Shown in pieces: positions 1 to 8,857 of a stretch of DNA of 64,000 bases (positions are counted from its first letter, which is position 1; every line of letters starts with the position of its first letter). A program made the position numbers and the translations under genes. The notes below the pieces were generated by a model. That model did no database searches. It was given only the letters and a program-made list of their open reading frames with translations, and was not told the origin of the DNA. The DNA is from Rhizobium esperanzae. GTDB lineage: Bacteria; Pseudomonadota; Alphaproteobacteria; Rhizobiales; Rhizobiaceae. The stretch covers positions 106,549 to 170,548 of the forward strand of contig NZ_JACIFY010000017.1 in the NCBI RefSeq assembly GCF_014197615.1, given 5' to 3'.

Positions 1-24
1 GGCCGACTGACGGAAGAAACATGA

Positions 25-65
25 GAAAAACGAAGCGGAGTGCCGGCCGGCGCTCCGCTTTTTTC
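25..65. terminator. bidirectional intrinsic terminator
   Basis: The arms AAGCGGAG (33-40) and CTCCGCTT (53-60) flank a GC-rich loop. The plus strand continues into a T run (to 64), and the minus strand reads into a T run (complement of the A run at 26-30). It can end transcription of the minus-strand gene at 77-838 and of any plus-strand gene to the left of the window. Confidence 0.75.
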
Positions 66-76
66 ATGCCGGTGCT

Positions 77-838
77 TCAGTGGGTTTTGCCGCCTTCCGC
101 CGGCGGCTCTTCGGCCGGAGCCTCCGCCACCACATCGGCACCCGCGCCTTCTTTGGCTGGCGCAGCTTCTTTAGCAGGCGCGGCCTCGCCTTCGGCCGCC
201 GGCGCTGCGCCATGTGCGCCGGCGGCCTTCGTTTCCTTGCCCTTTTCGCCGTTCTTCGTCGAACCCACAGCGACCGGGTCGACGCAATCCTCAGGATCCT
301 TGAAGGCGTTGCTGATCATGGCGATCTCATCGAGAGGCAACTCTATCCGCTCGCCGAAGAACAGCCCGTTCTCGCTGGCCTTGCCGTCATAGTAGCGCGC
401 CGTATAGGTCTTGTCGTCGAGGCCAGGAACGGCCTTGTCGGGATGCGGGATATAGACGACGTCGGCGCCGATCGCCCGGCCGCGAATGTCGGAGCGCAGG
501 GTCGGGCCGTTCTCGTCGAGCACCACCACCTGCACCAGATCCGGCTTCTGCGCGGCATAAACGGCCTGGGCGACACGAAGCGCAGTCTTGACGCGTGTCA
601 TCCCGTCGGTCGGTTCGGTTTTGATGTATTTGCGCACCCAGACGTGATCCTGCTTCCGGATCGTCACCAGGTTGACGTCGCTGCATTCGAGCCCGTAGCC
701 GCCACCGGCAGCGCTCATCAGTCTGTCCTTGCCGACAAAGACGGCCGCACCGCCGGAAACGCCCGCCAGAAGAGCGACTCCACCGATGATCATTGCCAAT
801 TTCCGGGAAGGCCGGAACATACGCAGTAAGGCCTTCAC
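77..838 (-). CDS. hypothetical membrane-anchored protein
   Basis: Protein of 253 aa with no recognised catalytic motif. A single hydrophobic segment lies near the N-terminus (LAMIIGGVALLAGVSGGAA), so it is probably an inner-membrane anchor with the bulk in the periplasm. The middle part is compact and charged. The last roughly 50 residues are low-complexity Ala/Glu/Pro/Lys, a flexible tail. I chose the GTG at 838 because a GGAG sequence lies about 10 nt upstream; a TTG at 877 and an ATG at 820 are alternatives. It stands alone, divergent from the LysR gene, with an intrinsic terminator just downstream. Function unknown. Confidence 0.7.
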   Translation of the reverse strand: MKALLRMFRPSRKLAMIIGGVALLAGVSGGAAVFVGKDRLMSAAGGGYGLECSDVNLVTIRKQDHVWVRKYIKTEPTDGMTRVKTALRVAQAVYAAQKPDLVQVVVLDENGPTLRSDIRGRAIGADVVYIPHPDKAVPGLDDKTYTARYYDGKASENGLFFGERIELPLDEIAMISNAFKDPEDCVDPVAVGSTKNGEKGKETKAAGAHGAAPAAEGEAAPAKEAAPAKEGAGADVVAEAPAEEPPAEGGKTH

Positions 839-1017
839 GCCAACTGCTCCGCCATCTGAAACTCCAACGCAGGACAAGTGCTGAGAACGTTAAGGAAATC
901 ACGTTTCCGAATGTTTAAGTAAGCGTGCGATGCCTGCGCCCTTTTGAGAAAACACCAAAAAAGGTCCGCTTTTTTCAGCCGCTTGCCAGGGCCTGTTCCG
1001 GCATGCTCTAAACGCGG

Positions 1018-1926
1018 ATGGCCTTCACGCTTCGCCAGATCCAGTACTTCGTCGCTGTCGCCGAACAAGGGTCGGTGACGCGCGCCGCACAGAACCTCTC
1101 GATCTCGCAATCCTCGGTGACGGAGGCGCTGAAAGAGCTCGAAACCGACCTCGGCGTCGCGCTGTTCGAGCGCCATCCGCGCGGCCTGACGATCACTCAT
1201 AACGGCCACCAGTTCCTGCGTCACGCGACGAAGATCCTCGCCTCCGTCTCCGACGCGCGCACCAGCTTCTCCGGCCAGCAGAGCGCCCTTTCAGGCACCC
1301 TGAACATCGGCGTCACCTCGCTCGTCGCCGGCTACGTACTCTCCGATCTCCTGGCGCGATATCGCCGCGCCTGTCCGGGCATCGAAGTCAGCGCCATCGA
1401 GGACAATGGCGGTTATCTCGAACATCTCCTGGTCGGCGGCGAACTCGATGTCGCCGTCATGGTGATATCGAACCTGCGCGACCGCATGGCTCTGCAGGCC
1501 GAAATCCTCGAAACCTCGCCCTACCGGCTTTGGCTGCCGATGGGCCATCCGCTGGTATCGGCCGACATCATCTCGGTCGCCGATATCGCCCGTGAACCGC
1601 TGATCATGCTGACGGTCGACGAAATCGAGGAGAATACCGGCAAGCTGCTCTCCGCACTCGGCGCCCGCCCGCATGTTGCCTTCCGCACCCGCTCGGTGGA
1701 AGCGGTGCGCAGCCTGGTGGCAACCGGCGCCGGCGTGGCGCTGCTGCCCGATCTCGTCTATCGCCCCTGGTCGCTCGAAGGCGACCGCATCGAGAGCCGC
1801 GACGTCTCCGGATCGCTGCCGGTCGTCCAGGTCGGCATGGTCTGGCGCAAGGGCTCCAGCCTGCCGCAGGCGGCCCGCGATTTTGTCGGCATCGCCGAAA
1901 GTCTGCGGTCCGGCCGCATCCGCTGA
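1018..1926 (+). CDS. LysR-family transcriptional regulator
   Basis: 302 aa, normal LysR length. The N-terminal winged HTH (FTLRQIQYFVAVAEQGSVTR, then SQSSVTEALKELE) is followed by a substrate-binding-type effector domain from about residue 90. It lies on the same strand and 117 bp upstream of the polyamine-type importer/patD operon, so it is the best local candidate for that operon's regulator, although E. coli ydcSTUV-patD is linked to a GntR/MocR-type regulator instead. Its stop codon sits inside a perfect palindrome (1925-1945). No strong ribosome-binding site precedes the ATG at 1018. Confidence 0.85.
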   Translation: MAFTLRQIQYFVAVAEQGSVTRAAQNLSISQSSVTEALKELETDLGVALFERHPRGLTITHNGHQFLRHATKILASVSDARTSFSGQQSALSGTLNIGVTSLVAGYVLSDLLARYRRACPGIEVSAIEDNGGYLEHLLVGGELDVAVMVISNLRDRMALQAEILETSPYRLWLPMGHPLVSADIISVADIAREPLIMLTVDEIEENTGKLLSALGARPHVAFRTRSVEAVRSLVATGAGVALLPDLVYRPWSLEGDRIESRDVSGSLPVVQVGMVWRKGSSLPQAARDFVGIAESLRSGRIR

Positions 1927-1945
1927 TATCGGAATTTCCGATATC
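1925..1945. promoter_or_regulatory. perfect palindrome at the lysR stop codon, possible LysR operator
   Basis: The arms GATATCGGAA and TTCCGATATC (10 bp each) surround a single central T. The site overlaps the lysR stop and lies 98 bp upstream of the ydcS-like start. A dyad with T-N11-A character at this distance suits a LysR-type activator site; it could also be a short terminator hairpin, but no T run follows. Confidence 0.4.
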
Positions 1946-2043
1946 GCCCTTCTGATAAATGAATTTGCGAAAGCGGCATTTTCGCGTCACCTTGTTGAGC
2001 GGGAACAAACCGCCACGGAAAGTGGCACCAGACCGGGAGACGG

Positions 2044-3207
2044 ATGATGATCAATCGCTTGAAATCCTGCACGGCAGCGCTCGCCTGCCTGAGCTTCGCG
2101 ACGCAGGTGATCGCCGCCGAACCGTTGAAGACATTGGGCAAAGGCGAAGGCGCCGTCAGCATCGTTGCCTGGGCGGGCTATATCGAACGCGGCGAAACCG
2201 ACAAGAACTACGACTGGGTCACCGATTTCGAAAAGGAGACCGGCTGCAAGGTTTCCGTCAAGACCGCCGCCACCTCGGATGAAATGGTGTCGCTAATGAA
2301 CGAGGGCGGCTTCGATCTCGTCACAGCATCGGGCGACGCATCGCTCCGCCTCATCGCCGGCAAGCGCGTCCAGCCGATCAACACCGATCTGATCCCGAGC
2401 TTCAAGACCGTCGACGAGCGCCTGCAGAACGGCCCGTGGTATACGGTCGGCGGCGTGCATTACGGCGTGCCCTACCTCTGGGGGCCGAATGTGCTGATGT
2501 ACAATACCGACGCCTTCAAGGACAAGGCGCCGACAAGCTGGAACGTCGTCTTCGAGGAGCAGACCCTGCCTGACGGCAAGTCGAACAAGGGCCGCGTCCA
2601 GGCCTATGACGGCGCGATCTATATCGCCGACGCGGCCATGTATCTGATGGCCCACAAGCCGGATCTCGGCATCAAGGACCCCTACGAACTGAACGAGGAT
2701 CAGTACAAGGCCGCCCTCGACCTGCTGCGCGGCCAGCGCAAGCTGGTCTCGCGCTACTGGCACGACGCGATGATCCAGATCGACGACTTCAAGAACGAAG
2801 GCGTCGTCGCCTCCGGCTCCTGGCCCTTCCAGGTCAACCTGCTGCAGGCCGACAAGCAGAAGATCGCCTCCACCTTCCCGGATGAAGGCGTCACCGGCTG
2901 GGCCGACACCACCATGCTGCATGCCGACAGCGAACATCCGAACTGCGCCTATATGTGGATGGAACATTCGCTGAAGGCCAAAGTCCAGGGCGACGCAGCC
3001 GCCTGGTTCGGCGCCGTGCCCTCCGTTCCTGCCGCCTGCAAGGGCAACGAACTGATGGGCGAAACAGGCTGCGCCACCAACGGCTTCGATCACTTCGACA
3101 AGATCAAGTTCTGGAAGACCCCGGTCGCCAAATGCGCCACGCAAAGCGAATGCGTGCCCTATCACCGCTGGGTGTCGGATTATATCGGCGTGATCGGCGG
3201 AAGGTGA
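2044..3207 (+). CDS. ydcS: periplasmic binding protein of polyamine-type ABC importer (YdcS-like)
   Basis: 387 aa with an N-terminal signal peptide ending near QVIAAEP. It belongs to the spermidine/putrescine-binding (PotD/YdcS) group and closely resembles E. coli YdcS as I recall it: AWAGYIERGETDK, DEMVSLM, VTASGDASLRLI and NEGVVASGSWPFQ. It would deliver a polyamine or related amine to the inner-membrane permeases YdcU/V. It is the first gene of ydcS-T-U-V-patD. The gene is followed by a long inverted repeat before ydcT. The start ATG at 2044 has GGGAGA just upstream; a second ATG follows at 2047. The substrate is inferred from context, not shown. Confidence 0.88.
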   Translation: MMINRLKSCTAALACLSFATQVIAAEPLKTLGKGEGAVSIVAWAGYIERGETDKNYDWVTDFEKETGCKVSVKTAATSDEMVSLMNEGGFDLVTASGDASLRLIAGKRVQPINTDLIPSFKTVDERLQNGPWYTVGGVHYGVPYLWGPNVLMYNTDAFKDKAPTSWNVVFEEQTLPDGKSNKGRVQAYDGAIYIADAAMYLMAHKPDLGIKDPYELNEDQYKAALDLLRGQRKLVSRYWHDAMIQIDDFKNEGVVASGSWPFQVNLLQADKQKIASTFPDEGVTGWADTTMLHADSEHPNCAYMWMEHSLKAKVQGDAAAWFGAVPSVPAACKGNELMGETGCATNGFDHFDKIKFWKTPVAKCATQSECVPYHRWVSDYIGVIGGR

Positions 3208-3233
3208 GCCGATCCGCTCCTATGCGTAAAATC

Positions 3234-3364
3234 CCCTCCCCAACCCCTCCCCACAAGGGGAGGGGCTAAGAGTGGCACCGCCGAAGCCTGCCGAAACACC
3301 AAGGTATTTGCGAAAGGGTACGGCAGGTTAAGCCCCTCCCCCTTGTGGGGAGGGGTTTGGGGCG
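3234..3364. repeat. pair of palindromic repeats in inverted orientation between ydcS and ydcT
   Basis: Two copies of a C/G-rich unit built on CCCCTCCCC and GGGGAGGGG lie at about 3238-3269 and 3330-3362. Each copy is a hairpin by itself (CCCCTCCCCACAAGGGGAGG in the left copy), and the two are inverted relative to one another, so a larger stem-loop enclosing about 60 nt can also form. This is typical of dispersed rhizobial intergenic palindromes. Its place just after the binding-protein gene suggests an mRNA-stabilising or attenuating role. Confidence 0.75.
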
Positions 3365-3421
3365 GGGTCTTTATTGGCCAGGACCAAGCCCTCTCTAAAC
3401 ATGCAAGACCCGGAGCCCCCC

Positions 3422-4408
3422 ATGACGTCAGCCGTCCGTTTCCAGCAGGTATCACGCCATTTCGGCCAGGTTCGCGCCGTCGACGGCGTCGATCTCGAAA
3501 TCGCGCCGGGCGAATTCTTTGCGATGCTCGGTCCGTCCGGTTCCGGCAAGACGACGTGCCTGCGATTGATCGCCGGCTTCGAGCAGCCGACATCAGGCCA
3601 TATCCAGATCTTCGGCGAGACGGCCGACGGCGTTCCGCCCTATCGTCGCAACGTCAACACCGTGTTCCAGGACTACGCGCTCTTCCCGCATCTCAACATC
3701 CTCGACAATGTCGCCTACGGGCTGATGGTCAAGGGCGTCGGCAAGGCGGAACGGATGAAGGCTGCGGGCGACGCCCTCGAACTCGTCAAGCTGCCGGGTT
3801 ACGGCGCCCGCCGCCCCGGCCAACTGTCGGGCGGCCAGCGCCAGCGCGTGGCGCTTGCCCGCGCCCTCGTCAACAAGCCGAAGGTGCTGCTGCTCGATGA
3901 GCCGCTCGGCGCGCTCGACCTGAAGCTGCGCGAGCAGATGCAGGAAGAATTGAAGAGCCTGCAGCGCGCGCTCGGCATCACCTTCGTCTTCGTGACGCAC
4001 GACCAGGGCGAGGCGCTGTCCATGGCCGATCGCGTCGCCGTCTTCAACAATGGCAACATCGTCCAGCAAGGCACGCCGCAGGATATCTACCGCCGCCCGA
4101 AGACCCGTTTCGTCGCCGACTTCGTCGGCTCCTCCAACGTCATCGCTCCCGATCTGATGGCCACGCTCGGCGGCGACAAACGCTGGGCAAGCCTGCGCCC
4201 CGAAGCGATCCGGCTGGCCAGCGACGGTATCGAGGCGACGGTCGAAAATGCAAGCTTCCTCGGCGCGGCCACCCGCCTCAGCGTCGATCTCAGGGGCAGC
4301 CGGCTGCATGTCACGCTGCCGGCGGGCGCACCTGTGCCTGATGTCGGCGCCGGCATCCGGCTTGCCTGGCAGCCGGCCGATATCCACTACATGGACGATG
4401 CGGCATGA
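3422..4408 (+). CDS. ydcT: ABC transporter ATP-binding protein (YdcT-like)
   Basis: 328 aa, the cytoplasmic ATPase of the polyamine-type importer. Visible motifs are Walker A GPSGSGKTT, the Q-loop region VFQDYALFPH, the ABC signature LSGGQRQRVALARAL, Walker B VLLLDEPLGALD and the switch His in FVTHDQGEALSM. A short C-terminal TOBE-type domain follows. The start at 3422 is preceded by GGAG at about 7 nt; a longer reading from 3374 would run into the repeat and is unlikely. It overlaps ydcU by 4 nt (ATGA), indicating translational coupling. Confidence 0.9.
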   Translation: MTSAVRFQQVSRHFGQVRAVDGVDLEIAPGEFFAMLGPSGSGKTTCLRLIAGFEQPTSGHIQIFGETADGVPPYRRNVNTVFQDYALFPHLNILDNVAYGLMVKGVGKAERMKAAGDALELVKLPGYGARRPGQLSGGQRQRVALARALVNKPKVLLLDEPLGALDLKLREQMQEELKSLQRALGITFVFVTHDQGEALSMADRVAVFNNGNIVQQGTPQDIYRRPKTRFVADFVGSSNVIAPDLMATLGGDKRWASLRPEAIRLASDGIEATVENASFLGAATRLSVDLRGSRLHVTLPAGAPVPDVGAGIRLAWQPADIHYMDDAA

Positions 4409-5367
4409 CGACGCTTACCATGGCAGACGGCAAGACATCGATCCTTCCGGGGCGTAGCGGGTTATTCGGCCGGATGTCGGATGCCTTCTGGCGCCACCCG
4501 AAACTCCTGCTCCTCCTGATGCTGACGCCGCCGCTGCTCTGGCTCGGAATCATCTATATCGGCTCGCTGATCGCCCTACTTCTACAGAGCTTCTTCTCGA
4601 TCGACGATTTTTCCGGGCTGGTGAATTACGAATTTACGCTGTCGACCTACGCCCAGCTTTTGAGCCCGACGAATTTCGACATCATCATCCGCACCGTCGT
4701 CATGGCGGCGCTGGTCACTGTCGCTTCGGCGCTGATCGCCTTCCCGATCGCCTATTATGCGGCCCGTTATGCCCAAGGCAAATGGAAGGTACTCTTCTAT
4801 CTCGGCGTCATGCTGCCGCTCTGGTCAAGTTATCTCGTGAAGATCTACGCCTGGAAGCTGATCCTCGCCAAGGAGGGGATCCTGACCTGGATCTTCGAGA
4901 AACTCCATCTCTCCTGGTTGCTCGACGGCATCCTGAACCTGCCTGTCGTCGGCGGCAATTCGCTGTCGGTGAGCTACCTCGGCACCTTCATCGTTTTCGT
5001 CTATGTCTGGCTTCCCTATATGATCCTGCCGACGCAGGCGGCCCTCGAGCGCGTGCCCGGCAACCTGATCGAGGCTTCGGCCGATCTCGGCGCGACGCCG
5101 CGCCAGACCTTCCGCACCGTGCTGCTGCCCTTGGCGCTTCCCGGCATCGTCGCCGGCTCGATCTTCACCTTCTCGCTGACCTTGGGCGATTACATCATCC
5201 CGCAGATCATCGGCTCGTCCAGGCTGTTCATCGGCCAGGCCGTCTATGCCCAGCAGGGAACGGCCGGCAACGTGCCGCTTGCCGCCGCATTCTCGGTCGT
5301 GCCGATCGTCATCATGGCGCTCTATCTGTCGCTAGCCAAAAGACTGGGGGCCTTCGATGCGCTCTGA
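4405..5367 (+). CDS. ydcU: ABC transporter permease (YdcU/PotB-like)
   Basis: 320 aa inner-membrane permease with about six hydrophobic segments. The binding-protein-dependent transport (EAA) loop is visible at EASADLGATPRQTFRTVLLPLALPG. It pairs with YdcV to form the channel. It overlaps ydcT by 4 nt upstream and ydcV by 11 nt downstream, so the operon is tightly coupled. Confidence 0.88.
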   Translation: MTTLTMADGKTSILPGRSGLFGRMSDAFWRHPKLLLLLMLTPPLLWLGIIYIGSLIALLLQSFFSIDDFSGLVNYEFTLSTYAQLLSPTNFDIIIRTVVMAALVTVASALIAFPIAYYAARYAQGKWKVLFYLGVMLPLWSSYLVKIYAWKLILAKEGILTWIFEKLHLSWLLDGILNLPVVGGNSLSVSYLGTFIVFVYVWLPYMILPTQAALERVPGNLIEASADLGATPRQTFRTVLLPLALPGIVAGSIFTFSLTLGDYIIPQIIGSSRLFIGQAVYAQQGTAGNVPLAAAFSVVPIVIMALYLSLAKRLGAFDAL

Positions 5368-6169
5368 CCTCAAGACATCGCCGCTGCCGCTGAAGATCGC
5401 CGCGGGCGGCGGCCTGCTCTTCCTGCACCTGCCGATCCTGCTGATCTTCGTCTATGCCTTCACCACCGAGGAAAAGAGCTATCAATGGCCGCCGCCCGGC
5501 CTGACGCTGCAATGGTTCGCCATTGCCTGGAACCGGCCGGATGTCTGGTCGGCACTCGGCCTCTCCGTGCAGGTCGCCGTCATCGCCACCGCGATCGCGC
5601 TTATCCTCGGCACGCTCTGCGCGGCCGCCGTCAGCCAGACGAAATTCTTCGGCCGCGAAGCGATTTCATTGCTGGTCATCCTGCCGATCGCGCTTCCCGG
5701 CATCATCACCGGCATTGCGCTACGCTCGGCCTTCAGTCTCTTCGACATCCCCTTTTCGGTCTGGACCATCGTTCTCGGCCACGCCACCTTCTGCGTGGTC
5801 GTCGTCTACAACAATGCGGTCGCCCGCTTCCGCCGCACCTCCGGCTCGCTGATCGAGGCCTCGATGGACCTCGGCGCCGACGGCTTCCAGACCTTCCGTC
5901 ATATCATCCTGCCGAATATCGGCACCGCCCTTCTCGCCGGCGGCATGCTCGCCTTCGCGCTGTCCTTCGACGAGGTCATCGTCACCACCTTCACCGGCGG
6001 CCAGCAATCGACCTTGCCGATCTGGATGCTCGAAGAACTCATCCGCCCGCGCCAGCGCCCGGTCACCAATGTGGTCGCCATGGTCGTCGTGCTCGTCACC
6101 TTCCTGCCGATCCTGGCAGCCTATTACCTCACCCGCGACGGCGACCAGATCGCCGGCGCCGGCAAATAA
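5357..6169 (+). CDS. ydcV: ABC transporter permease (YdcV/PotC-like)
   Basis: 270 aa second permease subunit, about six membrane segments, with the EAA loop at EASMDLGADGFQTFRHIILP. It overlaps the end of ydcU by 11 nt and stands 14 nt before patD. Its length suits PotC-type permeases. Confidence 0.88.
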   Translation: MRSDLKTSPLPLKIAAGGGLLFLHLPILLIFVYAFTTEEKSYQWPPPGLTLQWFAIAWNRPDVWSALGLSVQVAVIATAIALILGTLCAAAVSQTKFFGREAISLLVILPIALPGIITGIALRSAFSLFDIPFSVWTIVLGHATFCVVVVYNNAVARFRRTSGSLIEASMDLGADGFQTFRHIILPNIGTALLAGGMLAFALSFDEVIVTTFTGGQQSTLPIWMLEELIRPRQRPVTNVVAMVVVLVTFLPILAAYYLTRDGDQIAGAGK

Positions 6170-6183
6170 CAGGGAGAACATTC

Positions 6184-7611
6184 ATGGATATCCAGATGCT
6201 GATCGGGTCTCGTTTCGAAAAAGGCACGGAGACGGAAGAGCATATCCTGAACCCGAAGACCGGCGCGACGGTGATCGACCTTCCAGAGGCCTCGCTTTCT
6301 CAGGTCGACGCCGCCGTCGATGCCGCCGAAAAAGCCTTCAAGAGCTGGTCGCAGACGACGCCGGGCGAACGTTCCGGCTATCTGCTGAAGATCGCCGACG
6401 CGATCGAAAAGGATGCCGCCGGTTTCGCCGCGCTGGAAGCGCTGAACTGCGGCAAGCCGATCAATGCGGTGCTGAACGACGAAATCCCGGCGATCGTCGA
6501 TTGTTATCGCTTCTTCGCGGGCGCCGTGCGCAACCTGCACGCACCGGCCGCCGGCGAATATCTGCCCGGCCACACCTCAATGATCCGCCGCGATCCGATC
6601 GGCATTGTCGGCTCGATCGCGCCGTGGAATTATCCGCTGATGATGATGGCCTGGAAGTTGGCGCCGGCGATCGCCGGCGGCAATACCGTCGTCTTCAAGC
6701 CTTCCGAGCAGACGCCGCTGACAGCGCTGAAAATGGCGAAACTGCTCTCCGACATCCTTCCCGAAGGGGTCGTCAACGTCATCCTCGGCCGCGGCGAAAG
6801 CGTCGGCAACGCGCTGATCAATCATGCCAAGATCGGTATGGTCTCGATCACAGGCGATGTTGCGACCGGCAAAAAGGTGCTGCAGGCCGCTGCCAAGACG
6901 GTCAAACGCACCCATCTGGAACTCGGCGGCAAGGCCCCGGTCATCGTCTTCGACGATGCCGATATCGACGCCGTCGTGTCAGGCATCCGCACCTTCGGCT
7001 ATTACAATGCCGGCCAGGACTGCACCGCCGCCTGCCGCATCTATGCCGATGCCAAGGTCTACGACAATTTCGTCGCCGATCTCTCTTCAGCCGTCGCAAG
7101 CATCCGCTTCAACCAGGCCGACGACACCGCAAACGAGATCGGCCCGCTGATCTCCAGACGCCAGCGCGACCGCGTCGAAAGCTTCGTCGCCCGCGCTTCC
7201 GAACACAAGCACATGGAGATCACCACCGGCGGCAAGGTCTCCGGCGACAAGGGCTTCTTCTTCACGCCGACCGTCATAGCAGGCGCGCTGCAGGACGACG
7301 AGATCGTCCGCCGCGAGGTCTTCGGCCCGGTCGTCTCGGTCACTCGCTTTTCCGATACCGATGACGCCATTGCCTGGGCAAACGACAGCGATTACGGCCT
7401 GGCCTCCTCGGTCTGGACCAAGGATATCGGCCGCGGCATGAAGACCGCCGCCCAGCTGCAATATGGCTGCACCTGGATCAACACGCATTTCATGCTGGCC
7501 AACGAGATGCCGCATGGCGGCCTCAAACAGTCGGGCTACGGCAAGGACATGTCGGCCTACGCGCTGGAGGATTACACCGCCGTGCGCCACGTGATGATCA
7601 ATCACGGTTGA
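6184..7611 (+). CDS. patD: gamma-aminobutyraldehyde dehydrogenase
   Basis: 475 aa NAD-dependent aldehyde dehydrogenase that would oxidise 4-aminobutanal (from putrescine) to GABA in the cytoplasm. The family motif WNYPLMM is present (about 148-154), with the general base Glu246 in LELGGK and the nucleophile Cys280 in NAGQDCTAACR. Sequence blocks such as EIPAIVDCYRFFAGA and GHTSMIRRDP match E. coli PatD (Prr) as I recall it. It is the last gene of the importer operon. The ATG at 6184 follows AGGGAGAA. The reading frame stays open far upstream (to 5485), but that part is only the shadow of ydcV. No aminotransferase gene for making the aldehyde lies nearby. Confidence 0.92.
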   Translation: MDIQMLIGSRFEKGTETEEHILNPKTGATVIDLPEASLSQVDAAVDAAEKAFKSWSQTTPGERSGYLLKIADAIEKDAAGFAALEALNCGKPINAVLNDEIPAIVDCYRFFAGAVRNLHAPAAGEYLPGHTSMIRRDPIGIVGSIAPWNYPLMMMAWKLAPAIAGGNTVVFKPSEQTPLTALKMAKLLSDILPEGVVNVILGRGESVGNALINHAKIGMVSITGDVATGKKVLQAAAKTVKRTHLELGGKAPVIVFDDADIDAVVSGIRTFGYYNAGQDCTAACRIYADAKVYDNFVADLSSAVASIRFNQADDTANEIGPLISRRQRDRVESFVARASEHKHMEITTGGKVSGDKGFFFTPTVIAGALQDDEIVRREVFGPVVSVTRFSDTDDAIAWANDSDYGLASSVWTKDIGRGMKTAAQLQYGCTWINTHFMLANEMPHGGLKQSGYGKDMSAYALEDYTAVRHVMINHG

Positions 7612-7828
7612 GCGGCGAACAGCCCTCATCTGGAAGGCTCAGGCTGTGTGGCGGCCGGCATTTGCCCGCCACCACTCCGGAATCATGCACCGACCCGCTT
7701 GAGGCGAGAAGCGGCCAGGCGACAAAATTCGACGCACCACACCAGTACCGAGGGGATCAAGCCGAAGATTGGCAAGTTGATGTTCGCTTTGGCGGCACCG
7801 GCAACGCAATCTCCATCGCAAGCCATCT

Positions 7829-7853
7829 GGAACAATTTCCCGGCTGCCGCGTA
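7829..7853 (+). promoter_or_regulatory. possible general-stress (EcfG/RpoE2-type) promoter
   Basis: GGAAC at 7829-7833, a 16-nt spacer, then CGTA at 7850-7853, about 27 nt before the DUF1328 start. The alphaproteobacterial general-stress sigma factor is known to use GGAAC-N16/17-CGTT, so this is one base off the -10 element. Inferred from sequence only. Confidence 0.4.
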
Positions 7854-7879
7854 TTCCAGCAAACGCAAAGGATGTTGCC

Positions 7880-8053
7880 ATGCTGAAATGGGCTCTGATA
7901 TTTTTCGTCATTTCGATCATCGCCGGCTTCTTCGGTTTTTCCGGGGTCTCCGCGGCCACCGCGACCATCGCCCGCGTTCTCTTCGGCATCGCGCTGGTGA
8001 TCTTCCTGATCTTCCTCGTCCTTGCATTGTTGGCCGGGCAGGCGATCTTGTGA
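7880..8053 (+). CDS. DUF1328 (UPF0391/YtjA-like) small membrane protein
   Basis: 57 aa: MLKWALIFFVISIIAG, then GFFGFSG, an Ala-rich stretch and a second hydrophobic helix, the two-helix pattern of the UPF0391 family found in many Gram-negatives. AAAGGA lies 7 nt before the ATG. It stands alone, convergent with the lipoprotein gene. The candidate GGAAC-type promoter upstream suggests general-stress control. Molecular function unknown. Confidence 0.85.
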   Translation: MLKWALIFFVISIIAGFFGFSGVSAATATIARVLFGIALVIFLIFLVLALLAGQAIL

Positions 8054-8081
8054 GCGGAAACGCAGGCTCTTTGATCTTCGC

Positions 8082-8774
8082 CTATTTCAACTCGGCCAGC
8101 AGGGCGTCGGCGCCTTTGCGGACGCCCACCATGGAGGCGCCCATCGCCGTGAAGCTTGCGCCGATATTCATCGCATTGGGATATTGCTTGGCGACGTATG
8201 ACGACAGGAGACGGTTGCTCGCGGCATCGTAGATCTCCACGGCATAATTTACCGAACCGGTCATCGAGCCTTCGCGGCCGCGTACGGCCTGGACGGTGTT
8301 GTACAATCCGCCTGCGACATCGACGCGTGTGGCCGTCCCGAGGACCGCCGTCGTCGCCTTTGCGCCGGTCAGCGTCAGATGCAATCTGAGGGTGGCCGGA
8401 GCCGCCGTGCCGACGATGGCAAAGCGCGTCTTCAATTTTTCCGTGAACTGGTCCTGCATGTAGTTGGCCAGCAGGACCTTGTCCTTTTCGGGGAGTTTGC
8501 CGAACTGACTGTCGGGGCCGTTATAAACGGTAACGGGATCGACGATGATCCTGGAGTATCGGCTCCAGTCGACATTCGTCTGATAGCGATAGGGCACACG
8601 GCCGGTTTTATCAGCCGTATTCGGCTGAAGCTGCGATGCCGAAGCAAGTCCGGCATAAGCCGTGGGGTCAGGGGTCGTGCAGGCGGCAACACTCAAGCAG
8701 GCGAGAAGCGCTGCACCGACGTTCAAATTCTTGATCAAGGATTGGGCTCCAGCTTTGGTAATGCCGAACGGCAT
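8082..8774 (-). CDS. DUF3313-like lipoprotein
   Basis: 230 aa. An N-terminal hydrophobic stretch ends in a lipobox (SVAAC), so it is predicted to be lipid-anchored in the envelope. The body resembles the DUF3313 group of small outer-membrane lipoproteins (YSRIIVDPVTVYNG, then Thr/Gly-rich strands). It lies 83 nt downstream of the histidine kinase on the same strand and may be the third gene of that operon or a target of it. No clear ribosome-binding site is seen at the ATG at 8774; the start could be slightly downstream. Function unknown. Confidence 0.7.
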   Translation of the reverse strand: MPFGITKAGAQSLIKNLNVGAALLACLSVAACTTPDPTAYAGLASASQLQPNTADKTGRVPYRYQTNVDWSRYSRIIVDPVTVYNGPDSQFGKLPEKDKVLLANYMQDQFTEKLKTRFAIVGTAAPATLRLHLTLTGAKATTAVLGTATRVDVAGGLYNTVQAVRGREGSMTGSVNYAVEIYDAASNRLLSSYVAKQYPNAMNIGASFTAMGASMVGVRKGADALLAELK

Positions 8775-8857
8775 GGGATCTGCTGGGACCGGTTTTATGG
8801 AATTCGAATATTGCTGTGTTTGTTATCATATGCGGAAATGTTCGCGCCGTCAGGCCG

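Noticed and set aside
5485..7611. 708-codon reading of patD as a fusion protein
   Set aside because: The extra N-terminal part is the out-of-frame shadow of ydcV; the ATG at 6184 with AGGGAGAA gives the normal 475-aa enzyme.
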